Origin: Ichthyophis bannanicus
Taxonomy: Eukaryota; Chordata; Amphibia; Gymnophiona; Ichthyophiidae
Reading direction: 5' to 3'
DNA length: 64,000 nucleotides
Assembly (NCBI GenBank): GCA_033557465.1
Contig: CM066037.1
Span: forward strand, 205,591,156 to 205,655,155
Shown here: positions 1 to 10,467 of the stretch, one piece after another
How positions within the stretch are numbered: the first letter of the stretch is position 1
How the letters are laid out: each line of letters opens with the position of its first letter
The notes under the pieces: model-generated
The model's database searches: none
What the model was told of the DNA's origin: nothing
Seen by the model: the letters and a program-made list of their open reading frames with translations, nothing else
Program-made: the position numbers and the translations under genes

Positions 1-618
1 GGTGCTAGGGACCTGATTCTGGGGGTTGCTGGGCTGGGCAGAGGCTTTGGGGAGGAGCCGAAGGTATGAGCTCCTCACCTGCCAAAACCGCAATGTTGAC
101 TGAAGCTCTGATGAATTTAAAGGGGCTGCGTGACTTTTAAAATAATAAATGTACAATTTTTTAAATGAAAGAGGAATTTGAGGTTAGGATTCAGGTAAGG
201 ACGTTTAGGCTAATATGACCCTATGTTTATTTTTAAATTTAAAGTGACAGTGTCCAGGTTATTTGAGGTAGTCCGACCGAGTGGGATTGGGACTCTGGAA
301 TTTTTTTTAAGGATTGGGTTAGTGAAAGGGGATTTAAAGAAAGGCCATGGGGGGGTTTTACCCCAAAATTTAAAGGGATAGTACCTTAATTTGGGAAATG
401 TATAGTAGCACAGAATAAAGGTACAAAAGTAATTTTTCAGAGCTATGAGAGGTATAATCAGGAGTTTTAGTTGCATATTTAGTTTTGTGGTGAGGAATCA
501 GGTAAGAAACATTTTTTTAATGAGAAAATTATTTAAATGGTGTAGGTGTTAACGCTTGTGTTTGGGACAAGAAAAGGGTAGGAGTAGAAATGGAGTGTGG
601 GGATCATTTTTAAAGGGT
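1..618. other. Unassigned flanking DNA
   Basis: No coding region, RNA gene or recognisable repeat was found here. It is AT-rich after the first 120 bases and continues, across the L1-1 insertion, into the AT-rich DNA at 15522. It probably represents the pre-insertion locus. Confidence 0.5.
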
Positions 619-631
619 TTTTAGGTAATTT
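619..631. repeat. L1-1 target-site duplication, left copy
   Basis: The 13-mer TTTAGGTAATTTT is found here and again at 15509-15521. The copies bracket L1-1 exactly, as expected for target-primed reverse transcription. Confidence 0.85.
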
Positions 632-1421
632 TTCCATTAATGTTTTATTCACAAAAGGAACATCATAAATCAATACAATAATCGTCATCTTGCACACGAT
701 TTAAGTATAACCACCCTTAACTCCCCCACCCCTCCCTCCCGTCCCACCCGGATCTCCTGCCCTATTTCCCCCCCTAAGGCAGGGCACAACAAATAGAATA
801 GACTGATATATCAAATTGCTAGTTGCCCCTAATCAATCTATCTTAAGGTCCAGACATTGTGTGGTCTGTTCCTGTGTGGGCAAACAGGGCGTGCGGGGAC
901 CACTTTTACAAGGCAGTCCTTAGCTTCATGTATCTTAATGCCGTGAGCTTATAGAGTTAATAAAGATGCTCCATCCTGATTATATCCACCCTGAAGAGCT
1001 TCCAAACATTTCACAATAGCTCTATCATTACCCTTATTACAGTTCAGCCCTATTTTACATACTGTTTGTCAGGATAAACACCTATACACCACAGCAATAT
1101 ACATAGTGCAGGCTATACACAACCGTACTCCCCAACCCCCTGTTATCCCGCTCCTTTTCCCTTCAGGGACGTCAGAGTCCCTTGCGGTGACCCTTGCACC
1201 TACTTTTACAATCTAAGCCCCCTTCCTTACCTCCCCCCTCCCCTCCCCCCTCCCCTGCTACCCCTTTAAACCAGCCCAGGAGTCGAAAGCACCCCCTCCT
1301 AAGCTCAAACAGACAAGATTTTCAAAGTCAGATCCCCTCTCCTCCCTAACACCCCCCCCCCCGGGCCCCCTCAAACACTTGTCAAACCCTCTCGCCTATT
1401 TACCCAAGCCCACACCCCTTT
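632..1421 (-). other. L1-1 3' UTR with G-rich tract
   Basis: Lies between the ORF2 stop and the target duplication. On the element's sense strand, 1220-1370 is strongly G-rich, with repeated runs of four or more G, so it could form quadruplexes. The 3' ends of L1-2 and L1-3 are also G-rich. Confidence 0.7.
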
Positions 1422-4400
1422 TCATTGGTTTTCCACCTTTTCCATCTTGCCTTTCTTAAGCCCCGTTAATCTATGCATATGATACAGCTCTAGCAAACGC
1501 TTAACATACCTTTCAAAGGGCGGCAGAACATCTCTCCGCCAGTACAGTGTAATTTCACACCTCGCAGCAAGAATACATTGCCTTACAATGCTCCCATGAT
1601 CCCCCCCCCCCCTCTTCTCAGTATCCTTTAATAGGAGACATGATTCTGGTGTGAGATCCACCTCGGTGCCTGTGATTTCCTTAATAGCCTCTCCAATTTT
1701 CCCCCAGTATCGCTGAACCATCGGGCATGTCCACCACATATACCACCACGTGCCTTTCTCCCCACACCTCTTCCAACATTCATCCAAACTCTTCACCTTC
1801 GCTCGAAACAATCTGTCCGGTGTCAGTTACCACCTGGTCAGGACTTTCCAGCCATTCTTCCGAAGCGACGTGGCAATGGACACTCTCGCTGTACCCATCG
1901 CTATCCTCTCCCAAACCCCCACCTCCCAGTTCACCCCAAGCTCCTTCTCCCATGCCGTCATATAGCTTAATTTCTCCTCCCCCCTCTCCGTTAACCCCTT
2001 ATATACGCGTGAAATTATTCCCTTCCTGCCCATCGATCCCAAACAGCTGCCTTCAAACCACCCTGGCTCACTGAGAATATCCTGCCAGTACATTCGCTGC
2101 CGAAGCACAGACCCCATCTGTAAATAATAGTATCTATCACTTTCCTCCAGATGGTATAAGTCCCGAATGCCTTCAAAAGTACACACTCCTCCCCCTTGCA
2201 CGATTTGGGACACCTGTGTTAATCCTTGTTGCGCCCATCTGTGTTAATCCTTGTTGCGCCCATCTGTGTAGTACAGCTCCCTCCGGGCCTACTCCCTCTT
2301 CGCAGCACGCTACCAACGACATTGCGTGTGTGCATCTTTTCTCCCCTATCGCCCCTTTTTTCTGTCGGAGCCAAACTTCCAGCGTATGATTCACCCATGG
2401 ATTTTCCCCCTTACTCCCTCTCCTTCCCCACACCAACTGCTCCAATTCCCCTGGCTTAAAACCCACCCCTCCATTACCACCCAATGCGTCTGCTGTTCCC
2501 TCAACCACGCATATACCGCTCTTAACTGAGCAGCTATGTAGTATTTTTTAAAACATGGAAATCCCAAGCCCCCCTCCCCCCTTGACACCTGCAGAGTCCT
2601 CGCTGCCACCCTGGGCCTCTTGTATCCCCTGATGAAGCCCTCCACCTGCTTTTGCAGTCTTTTCAGCACCTTCGCTGGTACTGCAATTGGCAGTACCTGA
2701 AAATAGAAAAGAAACTGTGGAAGCAACATCATTTTTATTGCTGCCATCCTCCCCAGCCAAGATATATATCCTCTACTCCACGCCCCCAACTGCGCTTCTA
2801 CCCGCCCAAACACCTTCGTGTAGTTCAATTTATAGAGATATTCTACTTGCCTCCCTAAATGGACTCCTAAGTATCTAATAGAACTCTTTGCCCACCGAAA
2901 CTGGAAGGCCTCTTGCAAGCTCTGTTGCAGCTCTTCCTCTACTGTAATATTCAAAATTTCCGACTTGCTCCAGTTTATCCTAAAGCCCGCCAAGCCCCCA
3001 TATTCCTGTAACTCCCTCATCACAGCCGGCAGTGTCTCTCTGGGCTTTGTAATCATCAATAAAATGTCATCTGCAAACATAATCAACTTATACTCCCCCC
3101 GCCCCACTACCACCCCTTTAATCGCAGCCTCCTCCCGTATTTTCTCCGCTAGCGGTTCTAACGACAAGGCAAATAACAACGGTGAGAGGGGACACCCCTG
3201 TTTCGTCCCCCTCTGCAGGTCGAAAAACCGAGAGTATCTCCCATTTATCTTCACACATGCTTTAGGGTTCTCATAGAGCGCTTTTATCCAGTCCACAAAG
3301 CTTCGTCCAAATCCCATAACTTCCAACACCGTAAATAAAAATTTCCACAACACCCGGTCGAATTCCTTTTCGGCATCGAGCAACAGGAGCAACGCCGGAT
3401 CGGCGTCGCGTCCCGCTGACCAAATAACATTCAATATTTTCCGAATATTGTCGGAAACTTGTCTTCCCGGTATGAAGCCCACCTGGTCTCCGTGGACTAG
3501 CTTCCCCAAAACTCGGTTTAGTCTCCCCGCTAAAATTTTTGCCAGTAATTTTGCATCTAGGTTAATCAAAGAGATTGGTCTATACGACGCGCACTCCTGC
3601 GGGTCTTTCCCCTCTTTATGGATTAATGTAACTCCTGTCTAGCCCATCGTCTCCGCCAGCCTTTCCCCTTCCCTCGGCAAATTAAAAAGTCTAGTCAAAG
3701 GAGCCACCAACACGCCCTTAAACTTCTTATAAAAACTAGCCGTCAAACCATCTACCCCTGGGGCTTTGCCAGGCTTCAAACCCTTAATTGCCCCTTCCAC
3801 CTCCCCCTCCTGTATTTCCCTATCCAACTCTCCTCTGTCCCCGTCATCCAGCTGTGGTAATTTTACTGCGCTCAAGTAATCCCGGATTTCTCCCACCAAT
3901 CTCTCTGGAGGTGCCTCATACAACCTCCGATAAAATTTGACAAACTCTTCCCTAATCTCCTGCTCCCCCCTTACTACCCCTCCCATTCCCCTAATCTGCG
4001 TTATCAGAGCTCTGTTTCGCTTTTGCCGCAGTCGCTGCGCCAGATATTTTCCCGCTCTATTTCCTCCTTCGAAGAATTCTTGTCGCAATAGCCTTAATCT
4101 ATAATTAATCCTTTCCGCTTCCATGGCATTTAATTTGGCCCTAGTCTCCAGTACCGCTCCCCTATGCCTCCCACTCAAATCTCGGGCGTCTGCCTCTTCT
4201 AATCTTACTAGCTGGCACCGTAACTGTAATTCTTTTTCCTCTCTTTCCCTCTTGATTCTTGCCCCCCACTTAAGCAATATACCTCTTACCACCGCCTTAA
4301 ACGTGTCCCAGACCACCCCCCCTCTTACTTCTCCATTGTCGTTATGCACAAAGTAATCCGGTATCTTCTCCCCCAGCTCCTGCACCACTCGGGCATCTTC

Positions 4401-5167
4401 CAGCAAATCTTCATTTAACTTCCAATATTGCACTCCCCGCTGCTCTTCCCGTCCCCACACCCTCACCGATACCGGTGCATGGTCGGACCACGTAATGGGC
4501 TCTATGTCACCCCCCCTAACCCTACCTGCTAACTCTTTCCCCATCCAAATAGTGTCAATCCTAGAGTATGTGCCGTGGACCGCAGAGAAAAAAGTATACT
4601 GCCTCCTTCCCGGGTGAAACAAGCGCCATGCATCCACCAGATCATTCTCCTTCACAAATCTCTGATACCTCTTCCTATCCGCTCCTCTTCCCTCTCCCCT
4701 CCCCGTGGAATCCCTTCCCCTCTCCCAGGTCATATTGAAATCACCTCCACATACTCTCGCTCCCTCCCCCAACTCACTCATTTTCTTATCCACTTTCTCC
4801 CAAAACCCTTTTTGTGAGCCAGTGGGGGCATACACATTCACCACACAGTACCACGCCTCTCCAATTTTCATTCGCACCATTAAGTATCTCCCCCTTTATC
4901 TCTAATAATAGTATGTATCTCTGCTTTCAACAACCCACTAACCAGCACCGCCACCCCGCCTTTCTTCCTCTCGGTCAGATTTGAGGCAAACAATACCTCC
5001 GTATATCCCTGAGGCTGCACCACAGACTCATGTCTCTTAAGCAAATGTGTCTCTCGCAATAGCACCAAAGAGGCTTTCTGCCTGCTCAGCTCCTTATGCA
5101 GTTTTTCCCTCTTGAATGGAGAATTTAGACCTTTCACATTAATTGTAACAATTTTCAATTCACCCAT
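1422..5167 (-). pseudogene. L1-1 ORF2: endonuclease-RT, disrupted
   Basis: The protein nicks target DNA and reverse-transcribes the L1 RNA. The start at 5167 (MGELKIVTINVKGL) opens an APE-type endonuclease. Visible motifs are ETHL, GDFNMT, SRIDTIW and SDHAP. The RT lies near 2400-3570, with QGCPLSPLLF and the catalytic FADDILL. The C terminus (1422-1811) carries a Tx1-like zinc knuckle in which the expected His is Tyr (GTWWYMWWTC). Breaks: a 1-nt loss near 4880, a Trp-to-stop at 3639-3641, a frameshift near 2391-2508, a 25-bp tandem duplication at 2215-2264 that shifts the frame, and a stop at 1827-1829. Full domain content with many breaks indicates an old, inactive copy. Confidence 0.88.
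2215..2264. repeat. 25-bp perfect tandem duplication in L1-1 ORF2
   Basis: Two adjacent identical 25-nt units beginning TGTGTTAATCC. Twenty-five is not a multiple of three, so the duplication accounts for the frame change between the two C-terminal ORF2 blocks. Confidence 0.85.
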
Positions 5168-5624
5168 AACTGCATTCCCCTTGACCTTCCGCCCTTAAAG
5201 ACCCCCCGCCCCCCCACCTCACCCCTTCCCCCCTCCCCTTCCCCAAACACATCTCCCCCTTGATCCCCCTTCCCCCTTCACTCCCCCTCCACCCCCCCAA
5301 CCCTTTTCTGCCGTCCTCCCCACCAGGGAGAAACAGACTTCCCTATACATGACTGACAATCGGGCTCCGGCCTACCCCCTATCCTCCCCATCCACTCATA
5401 CCCCATTCACCTCTTCTTCATCCCCCCTACCACTCTACCCCCCTCCACTCCCTACTCTGCCCTCCTCCCCAGACCCTATCCAAACCTCCTCACCCCCAAA
5501 CACTCACCCATAGCCCCCGACTAGCCATCTCCTCTTATCCCAACCCCCAACCCTGAGCCATTAAAACTCTCCTCCCCCCTACTTTACTCATTAGCAACAC
5601 TTCAATATCTCTGTGTCCTGTTCT
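5168..5624 (-). other. L1-1 inter-ORF spacer, G-rich on the sense strand
   Basis: About 457 nt separate the ORF1 stop from the ORF2 start. The plus strand is C-rich with many CCCC runs, so the L1 RNA would be G-rich here. The same spacer in L1-3 (54009-54456) also has a G-rich tract, so this appears to be a family trait. Confidence 0.7.
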
Positions 5625-6631
5625 TCATCCTTTTCCTTGTTCCATCACTCGCTCATTCTGATCCTCCTTGCTCAGCCTCGCCAGGCATCTGCTTTCCGCC
5701 GTCACGCGCTGCCATTTCGTCAACCCCAGCTCTTTGAGGGCCCCCCAGGCCTCCTCACACGACTGCACTCTCCTTGATTTCTCTTTAACTGTTAGCAATA
5801 GTCCAAAAGGGAATAGCCACTTATATCTTATGTCCTCCTTCTGCAAGTAGCTCGTCACCTCCCTGAGGTTCCTTCTGCGTTGTAACGTGCTCATCGACAA
5901 ATCTTGATACAAATCCAGCCTGTGGTCCTCCCACACAAACTGCCGGACCACTCTGGTGGCTTTCAACAATTTTTCTTTGATTTTATAAGAGTGAGGCAAA
6001 CAACTATATCCCATGGCTTGTTCTCCCGCACTGGGCCCAGCCCCCTATGGGCCCGCTCAATTCGTATCTCCTCTTCCTCATCCGCCCCAGTTGGAGCAGC
6101 TGTTAACAGTAAAGCCCGGAAGATTCTTACCGACACTTCCTCACAGTTCTTATATCGGGCTACATCTGGCAATCCACGGATCCGTACATTGCAATGCCGA
6201 GACCGGTCCTCCAAGTCCTCCAACTTCCTCTGTTGCTCTTCTTGAATTTTCCGCACGTCCTCCCACCCCTTCTGTAGCTCCTCCAGCGTTGCTTCCTGCA
6301 GCTCCAATTGATTTTTCGTCTCCGCCACACGGGTCCCCAGCTCCACAATATCGTGTCTCAAAGACTGAATAGATTCCTTCAGCTCATTTTTAACTCCATT
6401 GATCTCTGTCTTAATTTCTTCTTTCATCTCCGACAGCCACGTCTTGAGCATCTTAGCCATTCCTGAGCTGCCTGTCTGCTCTAGCTCATCTTCCGGACCC
6501 TCTGGGCGCACCATCTCAGCTGTGTCCCCTTGTTCATCTTCCTTCCCTCTTCTCAGCATAGCGTAGGGGGACTTAAATTCAGCCAGCTTCTTCTTCGCGG
6601 CCATAGAGCCCTTAGATTTATCCATAGACAT
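5625..6631 (-). pseudogene. L1-1 ORF1 RNA-binding protein, frameshifted
   Basis: ORF1p coats L1 RNA and acts as a nucleic-acid chaperone. The start at 6631 opens a charged N terminus, then a heptad-rich coiled coil (about residues 60-145, ending EEQQRKLEDLEDRSR). An RRM-like block follows, starting RHCNVRIRGLP. Near 6014 a frameshift splits off the C-terminal domain (KIKEKLLKATR, then DIRYKWLFPFGL). The total length of about 335 codons suits the family. It sits upstream of ORF2 on the same strand with the usual spacer. Apart from the frameshift the domain order is complete. Confidence 0.87.
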
Positions 6632-7179
6632 TGATCCCCCCCCCCTCTAAGGGGGTTGCCGTCCACCTTCCTTGTTTCTTCAGGGCCCCTATCGGGGACT
6701 TTCTTGCATGCTCCACCGACTCTTCTCTCATCCACTATACAGAGCCCTCGGTTACCGGCTTCTTGTCTGCAGCCCTCGCCCCTGCCGCTTAACTGCTCTC
6801 CTCCCTTCACCAACCTTGTGCTGGCAGGCACTTCACTCCTTGCGCTGATCCACAGGAGCCTGATCTGACGCTCACCGTATCCCCCGCAGCCTCCTCCAGG
6901 CGTCTGCACCCTCTCCCGGGCCTCCCGTTGCTTCCACTGCCAGCACTCTGCACCTCCGGCTGTTCCCGCGCTGCTGCTTTTCTTCTGGCAGACGCAGCCG
7001 ACGCAGCCCTCCTCAGGAAGCCGACTCCTCCATCTCTCAGGCCCCTGCTCCCACGCACCGGCAGATCTGCCGTGCTTTCAGGCGTTTACCGCCACTTTCC
7101 TGCTGCCGCAGCCCTTCCACAGATTCAGCCACGCCACAGGCCTGTGCTGCCACTGGAGCCACGCTGTTACTCGCCACTT
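6632..7179 (-). other. L1-1 5' UTR, ORF-proximal part
   Basis: GC-rich, CpG-containing sequence upstream of ORF1. It is cut at 7179 by CR1-alpha and resumes at 15313. No ORF is supported. By analogy with L1 it should hold the internal promoter; no promoter motif was identified. Confidence 0.65.
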
Positions 7180-8043
7180 GGCAATAGTGATCATAGCATG
7201 ACCGCCTTTGATTTAATTAGTGGAGGAGGGATAGTAAGGAAATCCACAGTACTACCTTTTAACTTTCGAAAGGGAGACTATGATAAAATGAGGAAAACAG
7301 TTAAGAAAAAACTAAAAGGAGCAGTTGCAAAGGTTAAAGACGTACATCAGGCTTGGCTGTTGTTAAAAAATACTATCTTGGAAGCCCAGACCAGCTGTAT
7401 TCCACGCTTTAAGAAAAGTGGAAGTAAGTCCAAAAAACTGCCAGCATGGTTTAAAGGTGAGGTCAGAGAGGCTGTTGTTGCCAAAAAAGCATCTTTCAGG
7501 AAATGGAAAAAAGAGCCAAACGACAAAACCTGGAAACAGCACAAGCACTGGCAAGTCAAATGCAAGGCAGTGATAAGGCAGGCAAAGGGAGAATTTGAGA
7601 AGAAGCTTGCTGCGGAAGCAAAAACGCGAAGTAAAGACCTTTTCAAGTACATTCGTAGCAAAAAACCTGTGAGAGAGTCAGTTGGTCCATTAGATGATAA
7701 AGGGGTTAAAGGAGCACTAAGAGGCGACAAGGCGATAGCGGAGAGACTGAATGAATTCTTTGTTTCAGTCTTTACTGAGGAAGATGTAGGGATGTTACCC
7801 ATGACTGAAGTGGTATTTAAAGGTGCAGAAGAATTGAAGGAAATATTGATACATCGGAAAGATGTATTACAACTATTAGATAAACTGAAGAGTAGCAAAT
7901 CACCTGGGCCAGATGGTATACATCCAAGGGTGTTGAAAGAACTGAAATATGAGATTGCAGACCTACTATTAGTAATCTGTGAACTATCATTAAAATCATC
8001 TCTAATACCTGAAGATTGGAGGATCGCCAATGTAACACCAATT
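7180..8043 (+). pseudogene. CR1-alpha ORF2, part 1 (endonuclease end to RT start)
   Basis: Open reading from NSDHSM (last endonuclease motif) through the basic linker to the RT N terminus with SPGPDGIHPRVLKEL, then IPEDWRIANVTPI, where DIRS-A1 cuts in. The endonuclease is missing by 5' truncation. The same linker is recognisable on the minus strand in CR1-beta (43596-44312), which confirms the family. The frame runs on into DIRS sequence without meaning. Confidence 0.87.
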
Positions 8044-8203
8044 CTCCAGGACCAAGCAGGAAGTCAGTCCTCACTTATGGGTGACGTCGGCGCCGACGGA
8101 GCCCTCGCGGAGCAATTTTCCCCAGCTTTCAAAGAAAGCCTTTGGGAATTGCAGCGCGCATGCGCGGTCCTCTTCCCGCCCAAGGGTGCCATCTTAGCCA
8201 GTC
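8044..8203 (+). repeat. DIRS-A1 left ITR
   Basis: Pairs with 13633-13790 in inverted orientation over about 160 bp with few mismatches. It contains the 14-bp palindrome CGTCGGCGCCGACG at 8085-8098. Confidence 0.88.
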
Positions 8204-8440
8204 TTCTTTTTTCCGCGGAGCCCTACAGACGTACCCGTCGTGTCCCCGCGAAAAAGTTGATTTTTCTTCAGAATTTCTCTTTTCCATTCGGTTCGACGCC
8301 GGTCTTTTTCCCGCCGGACTCGCGACGCCGGTCTCGAGTCCTCTTCTTATTTTTCGGTTTTTCTGACTTAGTCAGTTTTTCGTTTCGGTTTTTCCCTGGC
8401 AGCCTGGTCCTTTGACCTCGCCGGGGCCCTTTTTCCCCCG

Positions 8441-10363
8441 ATGGCTGCCAGTGGTTTCAAGCGGTGTGGTCAGTGTGACCGAAATATGTCACTAACTGAC
8501 ACACACGACTTTTGCCTCCGCTGCCTGGGCCCGGATCATGAAGAACTGATCTGTGGGCCCTGTGGCAAAATGTCCTCCAAAGCGTTGAGAAGTCGGCGGC
8601 ATCAGCGGGATAGGATCTTCGCTGACCCCAGCCGTACCCGGACCTCGTCGGAGGCCTCCGCGTCCAAAGGTTCCAGCTCGGACCGTCGCCGGAGTTCCTC
8701 CGACAGGGGTTCTCCCTCCGGGGACCATCGTCGTAAGGTGAAACCCGCGAGGGCGGCGTCGGTGGACGCTCCTGGCTCCGCGAGGGCCAGGTCGCATAGC
8801 CCCGATAGCCGTCCCGGGTCCTTGGAGAAGGAGCATCTCACGAAGCGACCTCGCCTGGAGTCGGAGCTGCCTGCTCGGGTAAGTCCTGTGGTCCTCTTGG
8901 ACTCGCCTCCGAGACAGCCGACGTCGGGCCCGACGCCGTCGGGGCCCGAGTCGGGGGCTGCTGGGTCACCTGAGCTTGGACTCAGGTTGACGGCCTTGGA
9001 GAGCAGATTGTCTGCCTTCATGGACCAGCAGCGGGCACTGCTCGCTGACTTCGCTGGCGCCGCTGCCCCGACCGCCGGGACGTCGACGTCCAAGTCGACC
9101 CCGGAGACCGAGCCGATCCTCGAGTCGATGCGAACTCGAGTCGATCCTCGGTCGAGGTCACCCTCGGCCTCCCGTTCGGGACCGAGGTCGCCAACGCCGA
9201 CTCCCTCGGCGTCGGGGCGGCAGGCGCCGTGCCCTGCCCGGGCCGACCCCACCGAGTCCTCGTCGGAGTCGGTCTGGGAGTCTGAAGAGGAAGAGTCGCC
9301 TGATTCTTTCCGGACTCGGTGTGTCCCCTCGGACTCACCGGAGTCCGAGCCTCGGAAGCAGTCCCCCCCGGAGGATGCCCGGTTCTCGGACTTCGTCAGG
9401 GATATGGCCAAGGCTTTGGCCTTCCCTGCGGACCCCGAGGAGGAGCCTCGAGCCGAAGAGCTCGACGCCCTCCAGTATGACTCTCCCACCAGGGAACACT
9501 TTACTGTACCGGTTCCTCCCATGCTGGAACGACTACTCTTCCGCATGTGGGAGAGTCCGGCCACCTCGCCGGTCCTGAGCAAGCGGGTCGATTCTATCTA
9601 TCGAGTCCGCAAGAGCCCTGGCTTCCAAAAAGCACAGCTGCCACACCATTCCATGGTAGTGGAATCGGCCATGCATCGTCTTAAGAGCCAGAAGATGCAC
9701 TCCTCGGTGCCTCCTGGCAGGGAGGCCCGTAACCTGGATGGCCTTGGCAAGAAGTGTTTCCAGGGCTCTATGCTTGCGTGTCGTGTCCAGACCTACCAGC
9801 TATACATGGGCATGTATCTCCGAGACCTGTCTAAAGAGCTAGCCGGATTCTCCGCTGGTTTGTCCGAGGAACCCTTGCGGAGGTTCCTGGCCTTGTCCAC
9901 TGGTATTCGGGAATGCTCAAAATTCATATCCCGAGCAGCCTACGATGGCTTTGAAGCGTCGGCTCGAGTGGCCGCAGCCGGCATCGGTGCCCGCCGACAG
10001 GCTTGGCTTCAGTCATCTGACCTTGAGCCCTGAGTGCAGGACAAGTTGGTCGATGTCCCCTGCCGAGGCGAAAACCTCTTTGGCAAGCCCATGGCTGAAA
10101 AGGCTGCACAAATTGAGACGGAGACTCTCACCAGGACGAGGCTTTCTAGGAAGACCTCCGCCCCTTCCCAGAAAAAGAAGGGCTCGGGAAAGAAGTCCTT
10201 TTACCCGAGGAAGGCGGCTGCCTACAAACAATACCCCCATAATCAGGCCCCTGCAGCTCCCCAACAGGGCCAGCAGGCCAAGGGACGGGGTAACGGGTCC
10301 CGTAGGCAGCAAGCCCCCAAGCCTGCACCACCAGCCCCTGCTCAGCAGGGTGGGGGTTTTTGA
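8441..10363 (+). pseudogene. DIRS-A1 gag-like ORF1, one nonsense codon
   Basis: About 640 codons. It probably forms the nucleoprotein particle. The N terminus has a cysteine cluster (CGQCDRN ... CLRCLGPDH ... CGPC) like a zinc finger. Residues about 60-290 are rich in Ser, Arg and Pro with RS and SP dipeptides. A conserved block follows (MLERLLFRMWE, then PHHSMVVESAMHRLK) and then a basic C terminus ending near 10363. The single break is TGA at 10031-10033, where other copies have Trp (xWVQDKLGN). The start is the first ATG before the cysteine cluster, matching the other copies. The pol frame overlaps the 3' end. Confidence 0.85.
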
Positions 10364-10467
10364 CTCACTAAGCATAGCCTCTCCCCCCCCCGCTGGTTCC
10401 TCCCAGCACCGGAGGCCGGCTGGTTCACTTCGCCCACAGGTGGTCCAGCATCACCTCAGATGCCTGG

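Noticed and set aside
1..618. 88-codon minus-strand ORF at 210-476 as a gene
   Set aside because: AT-rich, short, no domain or codon signal, and no supporting context.
1727..2074. Plus-strand ORF opposite L1-1 ORF2
   Set aside because: Antisense shadow of the LINE C-terminal domain, with low-complexity Ser/Pro composition.
6928..8415. One 495-codon gene
   Set aside because: The frame runs through three unrelated parts: L1 5' UTR, CR1-alpha ORF2 and the DIRS-A1 leader. Only the middle is protein-like.
8602..9582. 326-codon minus-strand ORF antisense to DIRS-A1 gag
   Set aside because: It mirrors the Ser/Arg/Pro-rich, GC-rich gag codons. It has no recognisable domain, and the antisense frame is not preserved in the other copies.
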